The position numbers were made by a program, and so were the translations under genes. The notes below the pieces were generated by a model, which was given only the letters and a program-made list of their open reading frames with translations, was not told the DNA's origin and did no database searches. DNA of 64,000 nt from Segniliparus sp051660745. GTDB lineage: Bacteria > Actinomycetota > Actinomycetes > Mycobacteriales > Mycobacteriaceae. The stretch is from NCBI RefSeq assembly GCF_051660745.1, contig NZ_JBOFQF010000017.1, positions 102,412-166,411 of the forward strand, given 5' to 3'. Positions within the stretch are counted from its first letter, which is position 1. Every line of letters starts with the position of its first letter. Of the stretch, positions 25,252 to 34,025 are shown piece after piece.

Positions 25252-26106
25252 ATGGGCAAGCGCGAGATACGGATCAGTATCTTCTACACGGACCTGTACG
25301 TCTGGGACTTCATGCGGCGCAAAGCGTTCCTCGAAAGCTTCCTGAAGCAGGCGAACGACTTTTACGGGAAGTACAAGCTCCGGATCGACCCGTTCCCGTT
25401 CCCGTGGGACTACACGCTGTACAAGAATGCCTTCGTCCTCTCGACGGGCAAGGGCTTCCAGCCCGACGTGAACCAGGACCAGCTCGCCGCCGACATGAGG
25501 GCGGACACTGCGGACCGGGCGGCGCTCCAACAGAAGCTCGCGGATCCCAACCTTACCGTCGGCGAGCGGGCGGAACTCGTTCGACAGGGACAGGAGCTGG
25601 ACAAACGGGCCCAAGGGCGGATCTGGCAGGGCAGCACGTCCAACGGGGAGTACGACCTGCGCCTCGCCCTCGGAAAGCGTTTCGCGAGCGACAAGACGCT
25701 CAAGAGCCGCGAGGCCGAGTTCCGGAAGACGCCGCGACTGGTCATCGTGTTCTGCGAGTTCGTCTCGCTGCAAGTCCACTCGCAAACCAGTTTGGACGCG
25801 ATAGGCATGTACATCGACGCGCTGAGCCAGTCGGAGAGGAAGCGGTATGCGGCGTACAAGAAGCCGGTCCCCGCCTTCGAGCAGTCGTTCGTGATCATCG
25901 ATATCTCGGGGGCCTCGTGGCACACGCTGGCCCATGAGATCGCCCACGGCAACGGCCACGCGCACCCGACGTCCTCGTACGGCGGCTATTACGACGGACC
26001 GCAAGAATCGATTTACAACTACTTCTCCAGCGGGATGGACCCGTCCAAGGTCGTCCTCGAGGACGCAGACCTCAAGTCCCTGGAGAACGCGTACTTCGTG
26101 AGATGA
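25252..26106 (+). CDS. HExxH zinc metallopeptidase-like protein
   Basis: 284 aa; ATG at 25252 has GGAG eight bases upstream (a GTG at 25243 overlaps the previous stop as an alternative). The motif WHTLAHEIAHGNGHAHP gives His228, Glu229 and His232, with His236 and His238 as further ligand candidates. This is a gluzincin/metzincin-like zinc site, though the GNGHAH continuation is not one I can assign to a named family. There is no signal peptide, so it acts inside the cell unless exported in another way. Its partner is the 956-aa protein five bases upstream. Confidence 0.8.
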   Translation: MGKREIRISIFYTDLYVWDFMRRKAFLESFLKQANDFYGKYKLRIDPFPFPWDYTLYKNAFVLSTGKGFQPDVNQDQLAADMRADTADRAALQQKLADPNLTVGERAELVRQGQELDKRAQGRIWQGSTSNGEYDLRLALGKRFASDKTLKSREAEFRKTPRLVIVFCEFVSLQVHSQTSLDAIGMYIDALSQSERKRYAAYKKPVPAFEQSFVIIDISGASWHTLAHEIAHGNGHAHPTSSYGGYYDGPQESIYNYFSSGMDPSKVVLEDADLKSLENAYFVR

Positions 26107-26198
26107 GCCCACGCGCGGGCGCGGGCGACAGGTTTGCGCGCGCCGAAACCCGCATCCCGTTAATATCGAATACCAGTCCACCTCACGAAAGGACGCGA

Positions 26199-26753
26199 GT
26201 GCGTATTTTTATCGTCCACGGGTACAGCGCCGGGGCCGGCGATCATTGGTTCCCCTGGCTCGCCGACGAGCTCCGGAGCAAAGGCCACGAGGTCGAAGTC
26301 GTCGGTCTGCCCACGCCTGCCGAGCCGGTCCGGGAGGAATGGGAAAAGGCCCTCGCCTCCCGCGTCGGCCCGGTCGGAGCCGACACGGCCTTCGTCACCC
26401 ACAGCCTCGGGACGATCACCGTGCTGCGCTACCTCGCGAGCCTCCAAACGCCGTGGCGGGCGGGCGGGCTGGTCCTGGTCTCCGGGTTCACCGGACCGCT
26501 CGAAGCGCTCCCGCAATTGGACGAGTATTTGGCCGAGGACCTCGACCCGGCTCCGTTGCGCGACCGCCTCGGCGCGGTCAGCGCCATCTATTCGGACAAC
26601 GACGAGTACGTCCCGCCCTCGGCCACCCGGAAACTCGCCGAAGCGCTGGGCGCGGCGAGCACTGTTGTCCCCGGCGCGGGGCACTTCCTCGGCGCGGACG
26701 GGCACACCGCGCTTCCCGAGGCGCTCGAAGCCGTCCTTGCCATTGCCCGCTGA
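26199..26753 (+). CDS. RBBP9/YdeN-type serine hydrolase
   Basis: 184 aa starting at GTG (AAAGGA a few bases upstream), beginning directly with the first strand RIFIVHGYSAGAGDHWFPW. The nucleophile is Ser in VTHSLGTITV, Asp lies in IYSDNDEYVP and His in VPGAGHFLG, the order and spacing of the RBBP9 family. These are small cytosolic alpha/beta hydrolases of poorly known substrate. It stands alone, 92 bases after the metallopeptidase gene. Confidence 0.9.
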   Translation: MRIFIVHGYSAGAGDHWFPWLADELRSKGHEVEVVGLPTPAEPVREEWEKALASRVGPVGADTAFVTHSLGTITVLRYLASLQTPWRAGGLVLVSGFTGPLEALPQLDEYLAEDLDPAPLRDRLGAVSAIYSDNDEYVPPSATRKLAEALGAASTVVPGAGHFLGADGHTALPEALEAVLAIAR

Positions 26754-26803
26754 GCCGGGCCTGGGCCTTCGAGGTTTGCTAGCGCCTGCCCGCGCGGCGG
26801 CTC

Positions 26804-27862
26804 TTACCGGCCCGCGTTGTGGACCAGGTCGATGGCGTACTGGTCGACGAAGGTCCCGGCTCGGGGCTCTCCTCGGCTGCACGCGCCGTCGGACTCGCCC
26901 GGGCGTTTGATCCAGAGGTAGGCGTCGGCGTGCTCGCCCGCCGTGTCGGTGGTGGGCTGGGCTCCGAGCGCCCGGCCGTTGGGGTTGCACCAGCTGAGCG
27001 GGGAGTCGGGCGCAGGCCCGACGCCGTTGCGCCCGGTGTCGATCACGTAGTGCGAGCCGCCGGTGAGGGCCGAGACCGCTTCGCCGTAGTCGACCTCCTC
27101 GTCGGTGGTGAAGAAGTTCGAGGTGTTGAGGCTGAAACCCCGCGCGTGGTCGACGCCGACCGCGTTGAGCCGGGAGGCGATCTCCTCGGCGCCAAGCCAG
27201 CGGGAGTTGCCGCCGTCGATGTACACGGCCGCAGCCGGGTCGCGGTTCAGCGCGTCGACGGCGTAGCGGATCAAGCCGAAGCGCTCCTGGCGCTGGTCGG
27301 GAGACAGGCAGTCGGCCATGTCGAGCGCGTCGGGCTCGAGGACGATCGCGACGGGCGAAGAGCCCAGGCTGGCCGCGATGCCGTCGATCCACGCCCGGTA
27401 GTCCGCTCCTGTCGCGAACCCGCCCGCGGCGAAGCTCCCGCAGTCTCGGTGCGGGATCGCGTAGATCGCCAGGACGGGCATGTTGCCAGCGGCCTGGGCC
27501 CCGTTGAGGTAGCCGTTGACCACCGACGAGGAGACGGCCTCGTCGATCCAGAACGCCTGCGGCGTGTTGGCGATGGCAGTCAGCTCCGTGCTCGCCGGAT
27601 TGGCGTTGGCGGCGCGCAACGCCGCCGACGTGGGATTCACGTAGAGGGAGGCGCCTGCGAGGGGATTGCCCCCGTCGGCCAGGCGCAGCGACGGCTCGGG
27701 ACCGTCCTGCGCAGCGCCGTCCTGGGCGGTGTTGTCTTGCGCAGCGTTGTCCTGCGCCGGATCGGCGGCGCAATCCGCGCTCGCGACGGCCACGAGGGCC
27801 ACGAATGGGGAGATCCACCGCGCGACTGCGCCAACGGCTGAGGAAACCACGCTGAAAAGCAT
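26804..27862 (-). CDS. secreted glycoside hydrolase family 6 (cellulase-like) protein
   Basis: 352 aa. An N-terminal hydrophobic signal (to about residue 30) is followed by four Ala-Gln-Asp-Asn/Gly linker repeats. GH6 blocks in order: AIPHRDCGSFAAGG (catalytic acid Asp region), VLEPDALD, YIDGGNSRWL, GFSLNTSNF, DTGRNGVG, WCNPNGRALG and WIKRPGESDG. These hydrolyse beta-1,4-glucans with inversion. Mycobacteria carry a similar cellulase-like GH6 (CelA1). The start ATG is the only one with a proper signal sequence. Confidence 0.93.
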   Translation of the reverse strand: MLFSVVSSAVGAVARWISPFVALVAVASADCAADPAQDNAAQDNTAQDGAAQDGPEPSLRLADGGNPLAGASLYVNPTSAALRAANANPASTELTAIANTPQAFWIDEAVSSSVVNGYLNGAQAAGNMPVLAIYAIPHRDCGSFAAGGFATGADYRAWIDGIAASLGSSPVAIVLEPDALDMADCLSPDQRQERFGLIRYAVDALNRDPAAAVYIDGGNSRWLGAEEIASRLNAVGVDHARGFSLNTSNFFTTDEEVDYGEAVSALTGGSHYVIDTGRNGVGPAPDSPLSWCNPNGRALGAQPTTDTAGEHADAYLWIKRPGESDGACSRGEPRAGTFVDQYAIDLVHNAGR

Positions 27863-27903
27863 AGGGCCACAAGGCGGGAAGCGCGAATCAAGATGGTGTT
27901 CTC

Positions 27904-28920
27904 TCACATGGCGGCAGCCGCGTTGTGGAGGCGGAGGACGCGGTCGAGGCGCTCGGCCCACCACTGGCGGCGCTGCGGGTCGCGCATGTCCCATCGTTCG
28001 AGGAGGGCAGGGTCGGGGACCGGGCGGTCGGCGTGGGCGGCGACGCGGCCGCCTCGGGGGTTGCGGTCGTCCTCGGGTTGGAGGAGGTCGCCGGTGAGGA
28101 GGGAGCCGGTGCCGAAGCCACAGGCGTAGGGGAGCTCGGGGAGGCTGGCGGCGAGGGCGATTTGGGCGGCGAGCCCGACAGAGGTCTCGACGGCGCTGGA
28201 GACGACGACGGGCAGGCCTGCGGCGTGGGCGATCTCCAAGGAGCGCCGCACGCCGCCGAGTGGGGTGCATTTGAGCATGGCGATGTCGGCGGCGCCTGCT
28301 TTGGCGACGGCGAGAGGGTCTTCGGCCCGGCGGATGGACTCGTCGGCGCAGATCGGCACGTCGGTCTTCTTGCGCACCTCGGCGAGTTCCTCGATGGTCC
28401 AGCAGGGTTGCTCGACGTATTGGAGGCCGCCTGCGGCTTTGTCGAGGAGGGGGAGGTGTTTGAGGGCGGTGTCGACGTCCCATTTGCCGTTGACGTCGAT
28501 GCGGACGTGCCCACGGGGTCCGAGGGCGTCGCGAACGGCTTCGACGCGGGCGACGTCCTCGGCGAGGGAGTCGGGGTGGTCGGCGACTTTGATCTTGGCG
28601 GTGCCGGATCCGGCTTCCCTGGCGCGCCGGTTGGCCTCGTCGGGGCCGACGGCGGGGATGATCGAGTTCACCTGGATCGAGTCGCGGACGGGAGCGGGCC
28701 AGTCTTGGAAGGCGGCTTCGAGTGCGGTGCGCAGCCAGGGGAGGGCCTCGTGGTCGTCGTAGTCGCCGAAGGCGCAGAACTCGCCCCAGCCCGATGGCCC
28801 CCGGAGCAGGACGCCCTCGCGGACGACAATGCCCCGGAACTTGACGTTCATGGGGACCGAGAAGAAGCGGACATCGGTGAGATCCGAGCGGGAAACGGGC
28901 AGCTCGCTGATCGGGGTCAT
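27904..28920 (-). CDS. menC: o-succinylbenzoate synthase (menaquinone biosynthesis)
   Basis: 338 aa; AAGGAG lies five bases before the ATG. It is an enolase-superfamily enzyme that dehydrates SHCHC to o-succinylbenzoate. Visible active-site pieces: KIKVAD (catalytic KxK), the metal ligands in RIDVNGKWD, VEQPC and CADESI, and the second lysine in MLKCTPLGGV. The size and PTLGG-like end fit the short actinobacterial MenC. No other men gene is in the window. It lies downstream of the divergent spacer shared with the helicase. Confidence 0.93.
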   Translation of the reverse strand: MTPISELPVSRSDLTDVRFFSVPMNVKFRGIVVREGVLLRGPSGWGEFCAFGDYDDHEALPWLRTALEAAFQDWPAPVRDSIQVNSIIPAVGPDEANRRAREAGSGTAKIKVADHPDSLAEDVARVEAVRDALGPRGHVRIDVNGKWDVDTALKHLPLLDKAAGGLQYVEQPCWTIEELAEVRKKTDVPICADESIRRAEDPLAVAKAGAADIAMLKCTPLGGVRRSLEIAHAAGLPVVVSSAVETSVGLAAQIALAASLPELPYACGFGTGSLLTGDLLQPEDDRNPRGGRVAAHADRPVPDPALLERWDMRDPQRRQWWAERLDRVLRLHNAAAAM

Positions 28921-29310
28921 GGTCGCTCCTTCATGCGGTGGCGGTGGTCCGGCGTGTCGAGTCGTCAGGTCGAGCGTAATGTTCGGACGCCTCGCGCCGC
29001 CATTCGGAGCGAGTGCCGCGAGGCTGACCTGCGCTTGCGGCTGCGCCAACAGACCGAGGGCAGCGCCGGGGTTTCTGCGCCTCGACTGCGCCCGGCGGGC
29101 GCGGACCGCATGTTGTGATAAGGTTTCAGGGTATCCAGACCGGGCGGTAGCGGCGTGTGTCGGGCGTGAGGGAACTCTTTTCCACGCCGATGCGAGATTC
29201 GCGCCAACGAGCAGCGAGAGATCGAGGGCTTCCATGTCCTTGGCCTCCGCGCCTGCGCTCCGCCGTTTTAGACCACCGTTTTGTCCATCACTTTTGAAAG
29301 CAGCACACGT
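28921..29310. other. 390-bp divergent spacer between menC and the DEAD-box helicase
   Basis: No gene is supported here. A TGTGATAAG stretch near 29114 resembles an extended -10, but I find no matching -35. Nothing else is identifiable; a long helicase leader is possible. Confidence 0.4.
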
Positions 29311-30690
29311 ATGTCCAACCCCACTTTTGCCGACTTAGGCCTTTCCCAGCCGCTCGTCCAGACCTTGGCGCGCCAAGGGGTCACCGAGCCGTTCCCCATC
29401 CAGGCCGCGGCGTTGCCCCCGGCGCTCGCAGGCCGGGACGTCCTCGGCCGTGGCCCGACCGGCTCGGGGAAGACACTGACCTTCGGCCTGCCGATGCTCG
29501 CCCGCCTCACGGGTGGGAAGAGCGCCCCCCGCAAGCCTCGGGGCCTCGTCCTCGTTCCGACCCGGGAGCTCGCGGCGCAGGTCGCGGCCGCGCTCGCGCC
29601 GCTCGCCTCGGCGGTCGGGCTGCGGGTGACGAGCGTCGTCGGCGGGTTGTCCATGCAGCGCCAGTCCGACGAGCTCGCGCGGGGGGTCGACGTGCTCGTC
29701 GCGACTCCGGGCCGTCTCGCCGACCACATCGGGCAGCGCTCGGTCTTCCTCGACGAGGTGTCGATCACGGCATTGGACGAGGCCGACCAGATGGCGGACA
29801 TGGGGTTCTTGCCGCAGGTCGTGAAGATCCTCGACCGGACCCCCGACACCGGGCAGCGCCTGTTGTTCTCGGCGACGTTGGACGGCCAGGTGGACAAGCT
29901 CGTCCGCCGCTACCTGAACGATCCCGAGACATGCTCGACGGCTCCGTCCTCGGCGAGCGTCTCGACGATGGAGCACCACATGTTCTTCGTCGGCCAGGAG
30001 GAGAAGAAGCAGGTCGTCGCCGAGATCGCGGCGCGCGAGGGGCGCACGATCCTGTTCGTGCGCACCAAGCACGGCGCGGACCGGCTCACCAAACAGCTCC
30101 GCGCGGTCGGGGTGGGCGCGGCGGCGATCCACGGCGGCAAGGCGCAGAACAACCGCACCCGCACGCTGGACGCCTTCAAGTCGGGCGAGATCTCGGTCCT
30201 CATCGCCACGAACGTTGCGGCGCGCGGCGTCCACATCGACGGCGTTGACCTGGTCGTGCACGTCGACCCGCCCGCAGATCCGAAGGACTACCTGCACCGC
30301 GCGGGCCGCACCGCGCGGGCGGGCGAGTCCGGCGTGGTGGTCACGCTGGTGACCCCTGCGGAGCGTCGTGACGCGGAGGCGATGGCGCGGGCCGCGGGCG
30401 TCGTCGTCAAGGGCGTGCCGGTCCGGTCGGGAGACGAGGAGCTCGTCCGCGTCAGCGGCGCGCGCCAACCGTCCGGAGTCGCGCTTGCGGCTGTCGCGGT
30501 GCCCGTCCCCCAGACACAGCCGCGCAAGCCCGCCCGAGCCCGCGCGGGCGGCAGGCCCGCCGCCGCGCGAGCGCACGGGCCGAAGCGCTCGGCCGAGGCT
30601 CAGACCGGCGGAGCGCACGCCGCAGGCCACTCGCATTCCGCCGCCAGCCACTCGCGCGCAGGCGCGCGGCGCTCGCGCACCGGGCGCTGA
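29311..30690 (+). CDS. DEAD-box ATP-dependent RNA helicase
   Basis: 459 aa from the ATG at 29311 (a TTG at 29281 is an alternative). Q motif FADLGL...FPIQ, Walker A GPTGSGKT, PTRELAAQV, TPGRL, DEAD at about residue 161, SAT, and HRAGRTAR are all present. The C-terminal tail of about 90 residues is rich in Arg, Ala, His and Pro and probably binds RNA. This is the RhlE/CsdA type used in ribosome assembly and mRNA turnover. A strong hairpin follows the stop. Confidence 0.95.
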   Translation: MSNPTFADLGLSQPLVQTLARQGVTEPFPIQAAALPPALAGRDVLGRGPTGSGKTLTFGLPMLARLTGGKSAPRKPRGLVLVPTRELAAQVAAALAPLASAVGLRVTSVVGGLSMQRQSDELARGVDVLVATPGRLADHIGQRSVFLDEVSITALDEADQMADMGFLPQVVKILDRTPDTGQRLLFSATLDGQVDKLVRRYLNDPETCSTAPSSASVSTMEHHMFFVGQEEKKQVVAEIAAREGRTILFVRTKHGADRLTKQLRAVGVGAAAIHGGKAQNNRTRTLDAFKSGEISVLIATNVAARGVHIDGVDLVVHVDPPADPKDYLHRAGRTARAGESGVVVTLVTPAERRDAEAMARAAGVVVKGVPVRSGDEELVRVSGARQPSGVALAAVAVPVPQTQPRKPARARAGGRPAAARAHGPKRSAEAQTGGAHAAGHSHSAASHSRAGARRSRTGR

Positions 30691-30694
30691 GCAG

Positions 30695-30715
30695 GCGGCT
30701 CATGGCCTGAGCCGC
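30695..30715 (+). terminator. strong hairpin after the helicase gene
   Basis: A perfect 8-bp stem GCGGCTCA / TGAGCCGC with a TGGCC loop begins five bases after the stop codon. There is no U-run, as is common for mycobacterial-type intrinsic terminators. Confidence 0.65.
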
Positions 30716-30825
30716 TGCCGCCCGAGGCGGCGCGGCGCGCGACCGGATTTTGTCGGAGCCAACTGTCATACTCTCCCCATGGGATTCTCCGTGCGGCACG
30801 CGCTCGCAGGCTTCGAGGAGCGTGA

Positions 30826-31971
30826 GTGAGCGGCTTCTACGAGTTTTTCGCGGGCGGCGGGATGGCCCGGGCCGGTCTCGGACCGGGCTGGGACTGCTTG
30901 TTCGCCAACGACATCGATCCGAAGAAGGCCGCGAGCTATGCGGCGAACTGGACGGGCGAGCAGTTCCGCACGGCGGATATCAGCACGTTGGCCGCCGCCG
31001 ACCTGCCGGGCCGCGCCGAGCTGGCGTGGGCTTCGTTCCCATGCCAAGACCTCTCGCTCGCGGGCGCGGGCGCGGGCCTCGGCGGCGAGCGCTCGGGGAC
31101 GTTCTGGTCGTTCTGGGGCCTGGTCAAAAAGCTCAAAGCCGAGGGGCGCGCCCCTCGGATCGTCGTGTTGGAGAACGTGGTGGGGCTGCTCAGCTCCCAC
31201 GCGGGCGGAGATTTCGCCGCCGTGTGCTCTGCGATTGCCTCCGCCGGGTACAGCATCGGCGCGCTGGTCGCGGACGCCGCGCGTTTCACGCCGCAGTCCC
31301 GGCCGCGTTTGTTCGTAATCGCGGTCTCGAAATCGGCTCCCGTCCCGCGCGGCCTCGTCGCCGGGGAGCCGGATCCGGCGTGGCATCCGCGCGGGCTCGT
31401 CCGCGCCCACGCCCGCCTTCCGGAGAACATCCGGCGAGCCTGGAACTGGTGGGCCTTGCCCGAGCCCGCGCCGAGGCGGCACGTCCTCGCGGATCTGGTC
31501 GAGGCCGAGCCGACGTCGGTCCAGTGGCACGCCCCCGAGCAGACCGCCCGCCTCCTGGACACGATGAGCCCGATCAATCTCGCGAAGGTCGAAGCCGCGA
31601 AGCATGCGGCCTGCCGGTCGGTCGGCACGGTCTACCGAAGGACCAGGGCGGGCTCAGGCGGCGAGAAGGCTGTGCGGGCCGAAGCCCGTTTCGACGGATT
31701 GGCGGGATGCTTGCGGACTCCGGCGGGAGGTTCGAGCAGGCAGGTCCTTCTTGTCGTCGAAGGGGGCGAGGTCCGATCCCGGCTGCTCTCCCCGCGCGAG
31801 GCAGCCCGGCTGATGGGCCTGCCGGACAGCTATCTCTTGCCGGAGCGCGCCAACGACGCGTACCACCTCCTCGGCGACGGCGTGGTCGTGCCGGTCGTCC
31901 GGTTCCTCGCCGAGCACCTTGTCGAGCCGTTGGCGGACTCCCGCGCGGGCGGGGCGAAGAGGACCGCGTGA
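30826..31971 (+). CDS. C5-cytosine DNA methyltransferase
   Basis: 381 aa from GTG with GAGGAG upstream. Motif I is FYEFFAGGGMARAGLG at residues 3-18, motif IV FPCQDLSLAGAGAGLGGERSGTFW (catalytic Cys), motif VI LENVVGLL, motif VIII TPQSRPRLFVI, and motifs IX/X SPREAARLMGLPDSY. It transfers a methyl group from SAM to C5 of cytosine in a specific site, set by the variable region near residues 230-300. Its stop overlaps the next gene (GTGA), the presumed cognate nuclease. Confidence 0.94.
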   Translation: MSGFYEFFAGGGMARAGLGPGWDCLFANDIDPKKAASYAANWTGEQFRTADISTLAAADLPGRAELAWASFPCQDLSLAGAGAGLGGERSGTFWSFWGLVKKLKAEGRAPRIVVLENVVGLLSSHAGGDFAAVCSAIASAGYSIGALVADAARFTPQSRPRLFVIAVSKSAPVPRGLVAGEPDPAWHPRGLVRAHARLPENIRRAWNWWALPEPAPRRHVLADLVEAEPTSVQWHAPEQTARLLDTMSPINLAKVEAAKHAACRSVGTVYRRTRAGSGGEKAVRAEARFDGLAGCLRTPAGGSSRQVLLVVEGGEVRSRLLSPREAARLMGLPDSYLLPERANDAYHLLGDGVVVPVVRFLAEHLVEPLADSRAGGAKRTA

Positions 31972-32903
31972 CAGGGGGCTTCCCCGACGGGCTCGACGCG
32001 TTCGCGGCAGAACGGGGGTTCAACGGCAAAGGGCCGCTGTGCGTGGCGTTGGTCGTCACCCAGCACGCCAGGGCCGCAGGCTTGCCGCTCGACCCGGACG
32101 CGCTGCTCACCGACGGCGGCGGCCAGGTGCTCGGGCTCGGCAGAAGCGCCGTGCAAGCGATCTTGGGCCGCCACGGCCTCACCCGTGTGCTCGCCTCCGA
32201 GGGAGGTCGCACGAGCCGGGGCAGCATCGGCAATATGCGCGAGTACGTCGCCTTCCTGAACCGCCAGGCCGCGACGGGAACCGTGGACCTCGACGCGGCC
32301 GAGGCGTTCTGGATCCAGCGTGTCCACGCGTTCTTCGCCGCCAAGCCGTTCAAAATCCGCCTCGACGCGTCGCGCGGCTCGCGTGTCGTCGTCCGCGACG
32401 TGCTCGAACAGGCGGTGGACCGCCAACGCGCGGCGCCAGGCACGCAGTACGCGGGAGCCGTGCTCCAGCATCTGGTCGGGGCCGTCCTCGACAACGCGCT
32501 CGGCCTCGGCGCGGTCGCGCACCACAGTTTTTCGACCTCGGACGCCCAGACCGGGCGTGTCGGCGACTTCCACATCGGGGACGCCGCGATCCACGTGACC
32601 ACCGCGCCGAGCGAAGCGTTGGTCCGTCGGTGCCGGGAGAACCTCGACGACGGCCTCTCGCCGATCATCGTGACCACAGCGCGGAACCTCGCCGCTGCGG
32701 AGGTCTTGGCGGCGAACGCCGGGCTCGAAGAGCGGATCGACATGTTCGAGGTGGAGCAGTTCGTCGCCTCGGACCTCTACCGGCGCGGGAATTTCACGGC
32801 CGAAGGGCGCCGAGGGGCGGTGCACGAGATCGTGGCCCGCTACAACCAGATCATCGACGAGCACGAGACCGATCCGAGCCTGAAGATCGAACTCCGGCAG
32901 TAG
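31968..32903 (+). CDS. putative restriction endonuclease partner (DUF4928-like)
   Basis: 311 aa from the GTG that overlaps the methyltransferase stop. The C-terminal half contains GRVGDFHIGDAAIHVTTAP, which looks like a diverged PD-(D/E)xK core (Asp, then a beta strand ending HVT where E-x-K is usual). From memory it resembles DUF4928 proteins, found next to C5 methyltransferases and thought to be their nucleases. The strict gene pairing is the main support. No helicase or specificity subunit is nearby, so this would be a compact type II system. Confidence 0.7.
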   Translation: MTGGFPDGLDAFAAERGFNGKGPLCVALVVTQHARAAGLPLDPDALLTDGGGQVLGLGRSAVQAILGRHGLTRVLASEGGRTSRGSIGNMREYVAFLNRQAATGTVDLDAAEAFWIQRVHAFFAAKPFKIRLDASRGSRVVVRDVLEQAVDRQRAAPGTQYAGAVLQHLVGAVLDNALGLGAVAHHSFSTSDAQTGRVGDFHIGDAAIHVTTAPSEALVRRCRENLDDGLSPIIVTTARNLAAAEVLAANAGLEERIDMFEVEQFVASDLYRRGNFTAEGRRGAVHEIVARYNQIIDEHETDPSLKIELRQ

Positions 32904-33081
32904 CCGTGCGGTTTCGGGCGTTCCCGTTCCGGCTGCGATTGCGACGCGCAACCAGGCGAAGGGGAACAGCAGCGTCATGCCCGCGTGGCCGAGCAGGCGA
33001 CAAGAGCCAGAAATGGTCAATAAGGCGTTCTTCCGCGAGGGCGCGCCGAATTTTCGGGCCATGTGTTTTGCGTCAATTTTC

Positions 33082-33112
33082 CTGACATATTGGACGTGGG
33101 CCTGCCTATACT
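33082..33112 (+). promoter_or_regulatory. promoter for the SDR/benzoylformate decarboxylase pair
   Basis: CTGACA (33082-33087) and TATACT (33107-33112) are separated by 19 bp. The predicted start lies about 65 bases before the SDR ATG. The AT-rich stretch stands out in the surrounding DNA. Confidence 0.45.
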
Positions 33113-33184
33113 GGCCGAGGGCGCGCCGCCGCGTCGCATGCCCGCCTGCACCATCGAACCCGATCGAACAAGAAGAGGCCGACT

Positions 33185-33982
33185 ATGACGAGCGCGCAGA
33201 CTTTTCTCATCACCGGCTCGGAGTCCGGGCTGGGCCGAGAGACGGCCATCCAACTCGCCAAGGCAGGGCACCGGGTCGTCGGCGGGACGTTGGACGAGCG
33301 CCGCCGCGCCGAGGCGGACGCGGCCTTCGCCGAGGCGGGCGTCTCGGTGGAGACTGTTGTCTTGGACCTGACGAACCCCGACGATATCGCGAAGGCCGTC
33401 GAAATCCCGGCGGACGTCCTGATCAACAACGCCGGGTTCGGCGCGCAGGGGCCGATCGTGGAGAGCCCGCTCGAACTGGTCCGGCAGGTGTTCGAGGTCA
33501 ACGTGTTCGGCACGCTCGCCCTCACCCAGGGCGTGGCCCGCAGGCTGCTCGCGCAGGGCGCCCGAGGGAAGATCGTCATCATCTCCTCGATCGCGGGACT
33601 GTTCGTGAGCAAGGGCGCCGGGGCCTACACGGCCAGCAAGTTCGCCCTTGAGGCGGTGGCCGAGGAGCTTCGGCTGGAGCTGGTCCCGCACGGCTTCGAG
33701 GTCAATGTGATCAACCCCGGGCCCTTCTCGACCGGGTTCAACGAACGGCTGGTGGGGAACGCGCCCGCGACGACGCTCTTGGCCGACGACGGGTTCGCGG
33801 AGGCGTACTCGGGACTGACCGAGGGCCAGTACGACCCGAGCATCGCGGTCGACGCGATCGTGCGGGTGGCCTCGACCCCCGGCTCGCCGTACCGGACGAT
33901 CGTCCCGGCCGCCGTCGGCGAGCTGGCGAAGGGCTACCAAGAGCAGGTGTGGCACGACCTCGGCGATGTCGTGGCCGTCTAG
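33185..33982 (+). CDS. short-chain dehydrogenase/reductase
   Basis: 265 aa. TGSESGLG cofactor motif, intact INNAG, and Ser/Tyr/Lys in IISSIAG...GAYTASK. The C-terminal third is long and lacks the copy A/B features of the biosynthetic-cluster SDRs, so it is a different lineage. It lies 43 bases upstream of the benzoylformate decarboxylase gene and may act on a related aldehyde or alcohol, but that is inference from position. AGAGG precedes the ATG. Confidence 0.9.
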   Translation: MTSAQTFLITGSESGLGRETAIQLAKAGHRVVGGTLDERRRAEADAAFAEAGVSVETVVLDLTNPDDIAKAVEIPADVLINNAGFGAQGPIVESPLELVRQVFEVNVFGTLALTQGVARRLLAQGARGKIVIISSIAGLFVSKGAGAYTASKFALEAVAEELRLELVPHGFEVNVINPGPFSTGFNERLVGNAPATTLLADDGFAEAYSGLTEGQYDPSIAVDAIVRVASTPGSPYRTIVPAAVGELAKGYQEQVWHDLGDVVAV

Positions 33983-34025
33983 TCCGCCGCGCAGGCAACA
34001 CACACCCGGCAAAGGAGGCGGAGGC

